A stretch of 10,727 bases of DNA from DAOUGC01 sp034429695 (GTDB taxonomy: Bacteria > Chloroflexota > Anaerolineae > Anaerolineales > Anaerolineaceae), in assembly GCA_034429695.1 (NCBI GenBank), contig DAOUGC010000145.1:1-10727 (forward strand). Reading direction: 5' to 3'. Positions 7,399-10,727 of the stretch are shown here, piece by piece (position 1 is the stretch's first letter; the number at the start of each line of letters is the position of its first letter). The position numbers and the translations under genes are program-made. The notes under the pieces are model-generated. The model saw nothing but the letters and a program-made list of their open reading frames with translations. It did not search any database and was not told the DNA's origin.

Positions 7399-7425
7399 GT
7401 CGGGTTGGTGTTCTTCCAACCCGAC
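7399..7425. repeat. Hairpin H3, copy 3
   Basis: The 10-bp arms are identical to those of the other copies and the loop is tgttctt. It ends the first long repeat unit and is followed by attttgt, then a ccatgtctg segment that begins the next unit. Confidence 0.85.
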
Positions 7426-7518
7426 ATTTTGTCCTTATCCATGTCTGTAGCAGACGCTTTGGAAGTAATGATATTACCGGAATCCAAATCCATGAAATCC
7501 GTTAAAATCGCCCCCTCC

Positions 7519-7554
7519 GTTACAAAAGGCGCAAAGAACAGCGCCTTTTGTAAC
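7519..7554. repeat. Hairpin H1, copy 2
   Basis: The 14-bp stem and the 8-nt loop are identical to H1 copy 1, 232 bp away. Confidence 0.85.
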
Positions 7555-7555
7555 A

Positions 7556-7588
7556 CCTCCCCCATTTTGCAGAGCAAAATGGGGGAGG
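7556..7588. repeat. Hairpin H2, copy 2
   Basis: The 15-bp arms are identical to those of H2 copy 1, but all three loop bases differ (aga instead of cct), while the surrounding bases are nearly unchanged. Confidence 0.85.
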
Positions 7589-7630
7589 AAAGACCGTGGT
7601 TGCATGAAGATGAGGTGCAGCGTTTCGTAG

Positions 7631-7657
7631 GTCGGGTTGGCGTTCTTCCAACCCGAC
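7631..7657. repeat. Hairpin H3, copy 4
   Basis: It has the same 10-bp arms with loop cgttctt, as in copy 1. Here the trailing segment is aatatgt instead of attttgt. It lies 86 bp beyond the thioredoxin-TPR stop codon and could act in the 3' end of that - strand transcript. Confidence 0.85.
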
Positions 7658-7742
7658 AATATGTTTCACCATCAAAATGGCGCCGACATCACCGGGAATC
7701 CAAATTTGTGAAATCCGTTATCGTGATCCGTTGTCAGCGGGG

Positions 7743-8576
7743 CTAAAACAAAATGGAAGTCAGCTCATTGCGATAGGCGCGGGTTTCGGGGTTGTCGTCG
7801 CCCATCACTTCAAGGATGGCCAGGATCGTGGCGCGGGCTTTGCCCTGTCGATAAGAGCGGTTCTGACGCAGGACATCCAGCAAACCATCCAGGGCGGCAA
7901 ACAGGTTGCCGCGCGACGCCAGACGCAAAGCAGTGGTGTAGGCGGCATCCAGATCGCTCTCATCCGGTAAGTTGCCATCCTTGTACGCCAGCAGCGCCTG
8001 CGCTAGGGGCTTTAGTGTTTCTGCCTGGGTGAACTGCCTGCTGGCGGGAAACTCAAGCAGGATCTTGAGTGCCTCAGCCGGGCGATTTTGCGCCAGCAGG
8101 GTTTTTGACAGCCCCAGCAGCGCACCTGGCTCGCCATGCGCCTGCTGCAGGGCATGCCGGAAGGCATCCTCAGCCTCCACCCAGCGCATGTCAGTGATCA
8201 GATTGTTCCCGCGTTCCACCTCAAGCTGGGCAGGGCTGGGCGGCATGATGTTCTGCAGAAAATCGCGGATGCGGCTCTCCGGCTGCATGCCAACAAATTC
8301 CGATTTCACTTCACCGTCCACAAAGACCTTCACAGTGGGGATGCTGCGAACATGGAAACGCAGCGCCAGGTTGGGGTTGTCGTCAATGTTCAGCTTGGCC
8401 AGGCGAAAAGCACCGCCGGCTTCGGCTGTGAGCTGTTCCAGCAGCGGTCCGAGTACTTTGCACGGCTTGCACCACTCCGCCCAAAAATCCACCACCACCG
8501 GAATGTTCTGTGAATAAGCCAGCACTTCGTACTCAAAATCGGTTTCGCCAACGTTAATGATAAATTCTGAGGTCAT
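7743..8576 (-). CDS. Thioredoxin-TPR protein, CnoX/YbbN-like
   Basis: The 277-residue product starts with a thioredoxin fold. The redox motif WCKPC puts the two cysteines at residues 36 and 39, and the cis-proline is Pro80 in SIPTVKVF. After about residue 110 the sequence becomes helical and TPR-like (VERGNNLITDMRWVEAEDAFRHAL and later ALLGLSKTLLAQNRPAEALKILLEF). This is the layout of CnoX (YbbN), a holdase that hands substrates to chaperones and protects cysteines from over-oxidation. E. coli CnoX lacks the CxxC pair, whereas this protein keeps it and may be an active reductase. The start at 8576 is chosen over an in-frame ATG at 8639 because gaggaa lies 4 nt upstream, the protein then begins directly with the fold, and the longer form would overlap the upstream gene by about 60 bp. 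It sits 1 nt after the stop codon of the preceding gene, so the two are coupled. The function in this organism is inferred from family only. Confidence 0.88.
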   Translation of the reverse strand: MTSEFIINVGETDFEYEVLAYSQNIPVVVDFWAEWCKPCKVLGPLLEQLTAEAGGAFRLAKLNIDDNPNLALRFHVRSIPTVKVFVDGEVKSEFVGMQPESRIRDFLQNIMPPSPAQLEVERGNNLITDMRWVEAEDAFRHALQQAHGEPGALLGLSKTLLAQNRPAEALKILLEFPASRQFTQAETLKPLAQALLAYKDGNLPDESDLDAAYTTALRLASRGNLFAALDGLLDVLRQNRSYRQGKARATILAILEVMGDDNPETRAYRNELTSILF

Positions 8577-8577
8577 G

Positions 8578-9006
8578 TTATTCCTCGCCGCCTTCACCGC
8601 CCATGGCACCCGGTTGCTCGACACGCACCACTTCACCATGCAGGTTGATCACCACGCGAAAGCCCATCATGCCCATGTACGCCAGACCTTCTTCAGGAAT
8701 GCCGGTTTGGAGTAGCTTTTCGAATTGCTCATCCATGTGATGGATCTGATTTTCAATCATTGCACGGCTAAAGATGTCATCCTGCCCCAGCATTTTTGAG
8801 GTCTGTTCAGCCAGGGTATCTTCGTGACCCTCAACCATCTCAAGCATCCAGTTCAGCACCTGCCGATCCACCTGTTCTGAGGGGACATGGCGGCGGAAAC
8901 CGGCGTCGTCCACCACATAACATGGTTCTTCGCCCACGTAGGCAAGATCCACCGGACGATCAAACTCATCCACCACCAATCCTCTAAAAATGGCCTGTTT
9001 CGACAT
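8578..9006 (-). CDS. Small conserved protein of unknown function, coupled to thioredoxin-TPR gene
   Basis: I recognise no characterised domain. The 142-residue product begins MSKQAIFRGLVVDEFDRPVDLAYVG, which reads as a short beta-rich N-terminal part. A helical, Gln/Glu-rich middle (QVDRQVLNWMLEMVEGHEDTL to HHMDEQFEKLL) follows, then a second beta part (GFRVVINLHGEVVRVEQPGA) and an acidic glycine-rich tail (MGGEGGEE). From memory, similar sequences occur in other Anaerolineae, which I cannot check here. There is no signal peptide or membrane segment, so it is probably cytoplasmic. The start at 9006 is chosen over an in-frame ATG at 9039 because aggaa at 9013-9017 is spaced 6 nt from it. The 1-nt gap to the thioredoxin-TPR gene suggests related roles, perhaps in protein quality control, but that is inference. 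Confidence 0.82.
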   Translation of the reverse strand: MSKQAIFRGLVVDEFDRPVDLAYVGEEPCYVVDDAGFRRHVPSEQVDRQVLNWMLEMVEGHEDTLAEQTSKMLGQDDIFSRAMIENQIHHMDEQFEKLLQTGIPEEGLAYMGMMGFRVVINLHGEVVRVEQPGAMGGEGGEE

Positions 9007-9012
9007 GGCTGT

Positions 9013-9017
9013 TTCCT
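9013..9017 (-). promoter_or_regulatory. Ribosome binding site setting the start at 9006
   Basis: On the - strand, aggaa is followed by 6 nt and ATG at 9006. The alternative upstream ATG at 9039 has no comparable site. Confidence 0.6.
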
Positions 9018-9052
9018 GTTCCCATTCATTATTTATCAAGCTTATTGCTTAA

Positions 9053-9058
9053 ATTATA
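9053..9058 (-). promoter_or_regulatory. Candidate -10 box for the small-protein/thioredoxin-TPR operon
   Basis: The - strand reads TATAAT inside a short AT-rich stretch 46 nt before the start codon. No convincing -35 hexamer lies at the right distance, so the call rests on the -10 box and on its place in the gap between two genes. Confidence 0.4.
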
Positions 9059-9113
9059 ATGCGGATTTCACCGCCGCTCCTCTGGAAACCTGAGGGTCAC
9101 CATCGGATTCAGT

Positions 9114-10187
9114 TTAAATGACATCCACCCGGGTGCCGGTTTTTTCGGTGTAGGTTTCTTTTTCAAATGGGACTTCTGGCAGCGTCCAGCGGTATATCCA
9201 GCGTGCTGCTTCGGATGTGACATTGATGCAACCGTGGCTGCGTGTTTTGCCAAAATCGTTGTGCCAGTAGGTGCCGTGGAAGGAGATGCCGCTTTTGGTG
9301 AGGTAACAGACCCATGGAACGCCAGGCAGGTCGTAACTGTTGGGCGCTGCGCGGTCACCGGCGGCCATATGCCGGGATGGGCGCTTGCGGTTGGTGTGAA
9401 AAACACCCTCCGGGGTGGTGAAATCGCCATCCGAGAAATGCGCCCCGGTGGCTGCCTTGGTCATAAAGACCGGCTGATCATCCTCATAAGCCACCACTGT
9501 TTGATCCTCGCGCAGGATTTCAAGGCGCTTGTCTCTGGCATCCACCTCAGGCGAGATGGGGGTTAATTCATCCTCACCGATAATGTGCAGGTGATTGGGA
9601 TCAGCGTAGAAATCAAACAACCACTTATCGTCCCACAGGCGGTACCATAGCTTGCCGTCGTCATCCTCGTAAATGCCTTTGACCCAGTGCGTGGATGAAT
9701 AATACAGGCGGTAAGCAACGTAATCAGGCCGGCGCGGATACCAGACTGCATCGGTGAAGGGTACGGTGACTTCAGCCAGCAGCCCGTGCCGGGGAATGAA
9801 GGTGGTCACGCTGGGGTTGTTGCGAACTTCCACCGGCTGCACCGAACCGGAATGAACGAAACCCTCGCCGTTCAACTCATACCATACGCGGTTGTGAGCC
9901 GGTTCTTCATCACCAACCGTGACGGCTGTGATGGGAAAGACCAGGTCCTTCCAGTACATTTTTTGTAATTTGGAGGAATAAGATGGCTTGCTGTACAGCC
10001 CGACATTGTTGCTTAGGATGCGCCCGTGCGTGGTTTTGTTCTCATTATCCAGTTGCAGGGCGGAGGCGGGCAGCCAGCGTTTGTCGATCAGCGGCAGCAC
10101 CAGCAGCGCACCCAGAAAACGGCCAGTGAGGGTGAGGAACTCGCGCCTTGAGATGGTTTGGAGGTCGGGTTTGAGCAGAGGACGCAT
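9114..10187 (-). CDS. Tat-exported L,D-transpeptidase (YkuD) with SH3-like region
   Basis: The 357-residue product has a twin-arginine signal: SRREFL at residues 13-18, a hydrophobic stretch to about 34, and a possible cleavage site after PASA (40-43). Residues of about 50-115 (RILSNNVGLYSKPSYSSKLQ to VHSGSVQPVE) resemble a bacterial SH3-like domain. The C-terminal third is a YkuD domain with His304 in FHGTYWH and the nucleophile Cys320 in SHGCIN. This satisfies the family pattern in which a histidine precedes SHGC-hydrophobic-Asn. Such enzymes make L,D (3-3) crosslinks in peptidoglycan or attach proteins to it outside the membrane. The start at 10187 is preferred to the in-frame ATG at 10259 because it places the Tat motif at the expected distance and avoids a 52-bp overlap with the upstream gene. 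No good ribosome site is visible, so translation may be coupled to the gene 20 bp upstream. The Tat route suggests folding before export. Confidence 0.9.
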   Translation of the reverse strand: MRPLLKPDLQTISRREFLTLTGRFLGALLVLPLIDKRWLPASALQLDNENKTTHGRILSNNVGLYSKPSYSSKLQKMYWKDLVFPITAVTVGDEEPAHNRVWYELNGEGFVHSGSVQPVEVRNNPSVTTFIPRHGLLAEVTVPFTDAVWYPRRPDYVAYRLYYSSTHWVKGIYEDDDGKLWYRLWDDKWLFDFYADPNHLHIIGEDELTPISPEVDARDKRLEILREDQTVVAYEDDQPVFMTKAATGAHFSDGDFTTPEGVFHTNRKRPSRHMAAGDRAAPNSYDLPGVPWVCYLTKSGISFHGTYWHNDFGKTRSHGCINVTSEAARWIYRWTLPEVPFEKETYTEKTGTRVDVI

Positions 10188-10207
10188 GGTAGGAATCGTC
10201 GGAACGA

Positions 10208-10727
10208 CTAATAATGGATGTTGACCAGGGTTCCCACTGACGCCCAACCAAACAACCATCCGGCGTCATCTGTGCGCAGGTTGATGCACCCGTGGCTCAT
10301 GGGTGTGCCAAAATTACTGTGCCAGTAAGTGCCATGCAAGCCGTAACCCTTGTAAAAATACATGACATACGGAACGGAGGGAAGATAATAACCGGGACCA
10401 GCCATGTCGGCAGCCTCGTATTTGACGTAGATATAGAACTGTCCGGTCACGGTGGGGTGCTCCCATGTGCCGGTGGACACCAGGAAGGAATTTACCACGG
10501 TGTCATCCTCATACGCATACACCATCTGCTCACTGAGGTTTATATCGATCCAGCGTCCTTCACCGGTTCCGGCAGCCGGGGGAGGGTTGTAAGCCTCCTC
10601 AACCGGTGGGGGTTCCGGTGTATTGGTGGGTACCGGGGTGGCTGTGCTGGTTGGCTCAGGGGTTGGCGTCTGGGTGGATGTGGGTGTTGCGGTCGGCGTC
10701 AACGTGGGGGTCTGGGTTGCGGTGGGG
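10208..10727 (-). CDS. L,D-transpeptidase (YkuD) with Thr/Pro-rich linker, 5' end outside window
   Basis: The frame stays open to the window edge, so the N terminus is missing. The TTG at 10702 lies inside low-complexity sequence and is not taken as a start. The visible part begins with a Thr/Pro linker (TPTATPTSTQTPTPEPTSTA and so on, about 40 residues), usual in extracytoplasmic proteins of this group. It then enters a complete YkuD domain from RWIDINLSEQMVYAYEDD. The catalytic stretch has HGTYWH followed by FG and SHGCINL, with the nucleophilic Cys codon at 10286-10288. It shares the pattern HGTYWH-x2-FG-x3-SHGCIN with the downstream gene, so the two are probably paralogues from a tandem duplication. 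The role is likely 3-3 peptidoglycan crosslinking or cell-wall anchoring. The missing N terminus probably holds a signal peptide or membrane anchor. Confidence 0.88.
   Translation of the reverse strand, partial: PTATQTPTLTPTATPTSTQTPTPEPTSTATPVPTNTPEPPPVEEAYNPPPAAGTGEGRWIDINLSEQMVYAYEDDTVVNSFLVSTGTWEHPTVTGQFYIYVKYEAADMAGPGYYLPSVPYVMYFYKGYGLHGTYWHSNFGTPMSHGCINLRTDDAGWLFGWASVGTLVNIHY

Larger units (their letters stand above)
6916..7719. repeat. Mosaic repeat region between convergent genes
   Basis: This stretch of about 0.8 kb has no credible gene. It contains two imperfect tandem duplications: one of period 115 bp (6972-7086 and 7087-7201) and one of period about 235 bp (7202-7438 and 7439 to about 7670). 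Both unit types end with the same hairpin carrying gtcgggttgg and ccaacccgac. The longer unit adds two further perfect hairpins. A box of about 35 bp ending in aaatccgtt (or tttccgtt) occurs four times, at 6916-6951, 7237-7271, 7470-7503 and 7685-7719. The two long units are nearly identical across the hairpins, indicating recent duplication or gene conversion. The position between converging transcription units is typical of REP/MITE-like elements. No transposase is present, so any mobility would need a helper elsewhere. Open frames here, mostly on the - strand, simply follow the repeats. Confidence 0.85.

Noticed and set aside
6843..7577. Long open frame on the - strand (244 codons) through the repeat region
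   Set aside because: It runs through hairpins and tandem repeats, its peptide repeats itself in step with the DNA repeats, it overlaps the kinase gene, and it has no recognisable domain or ribosome site.
6972..7670. CRISPR array
   Set aside because: The repeats are few, hairpin units are spaced unevenly (115, 237 and 232 bp), the intervening sequence is itself repeated and not unique, and no cas gene is present.
7405..7746. Open frame on the + strand in the repeat region
   Set aside because: The sequence is derived from the same hairpin modules, it has no ribosome site, and it overlaps the end of the thioredoxin-TPR gene.
8577..8639. Longer start for the thioredoxin-TPR protein at 8639
   Set aside because: The extra 21 residues do not fit the fold, overlap the upstream gene and lack a ribosome site, whereas ATG at 8576 has gaggaa just upstream.
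9078..9096. Terminator hairpin after the Tat-exported transpeptidase gene
   Set aside because: On the - strand cctcagg can pair with ccagagg around ttt, but there is a mismatch in the stem and no T-run follows.
10188..10259. Longer start for the Tat-exported L,D-transpeptidase at 10259
   Set aside because: It would bury the twin-arginine motif far from the N terminus and overlap the upstream gene by 52 bp.

Overview
The window looks like chromosomal DNA from a Chloroflexota bacterium, most likely of the Anaerolineae. That placement is an inference. It rests on an NBR1-type Ig-like domain in an extracytoplasmic protein with Thr/Pro linkers, an archaeal/bacterial-type phosphoglucose/phosphomannose isomerase, paired YkuD proteins with a catalytic stretch beginning HGTYWH and ending SHGCIN, and a small protein that I recall as conserved in this group. 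No rRNA or marker gene is present to confirm it.

Left part (1-1850, + strand). The C-terminal part of a secreted or surface NBR1-Ig-like protein ends in a hairpin plus T-run terminator. It is followed by a complete SIS-domain sugar-phosphate isomerase with its own strong terminator.

Centre (1851-6917, + strand). An AT-rich promoter region carries a 27-nt near-perfect palindrome and a TATAAT box. It drives a very long gene whose product is a transglutaminase-like cysteine-protease-fold protein (about residues 1-275, Cys/His/Asp triad intact) joined in frame to a full canonical UvrA (about residues 347-1312). A phosphotransferase of the aminoglycoside/choline kinase fold begins 2 nt after its stop codon, so the two are probably one operon. 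The fusion is the most striking item in the window. Eukaryotic nucleotide-excision repair also uses a transglutaminase-fold protein (XPC/Rad4), although there the catalytic site is degenerate.

Repeat region (6916-7719). About 0.8 kb without credible genes lies between two convergent transcription units. It is a mosaic of a 115-bp tandem duplication and a roughly 235-bp tandem duplication. These carry four copies of a 10-bp-stem hairpin, two copies each of a 14-bp-stem and a 15-bp-stem hairpin, and four copies of a short non-hairpin box.

Right part (7743-10727, - strand). A two-gene operon encodes a small conserved protein of unknown function and a thioredoxin-TPR protein of the CnoX/YbbN type, with a 1-nt gap. 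Upstream lie two adjacent L,D-transpeptidase (YkuD) genes. One has a Tat signal and an SH3-like region. The other has a Thr/Pro-rich linker and runs off the window edge.
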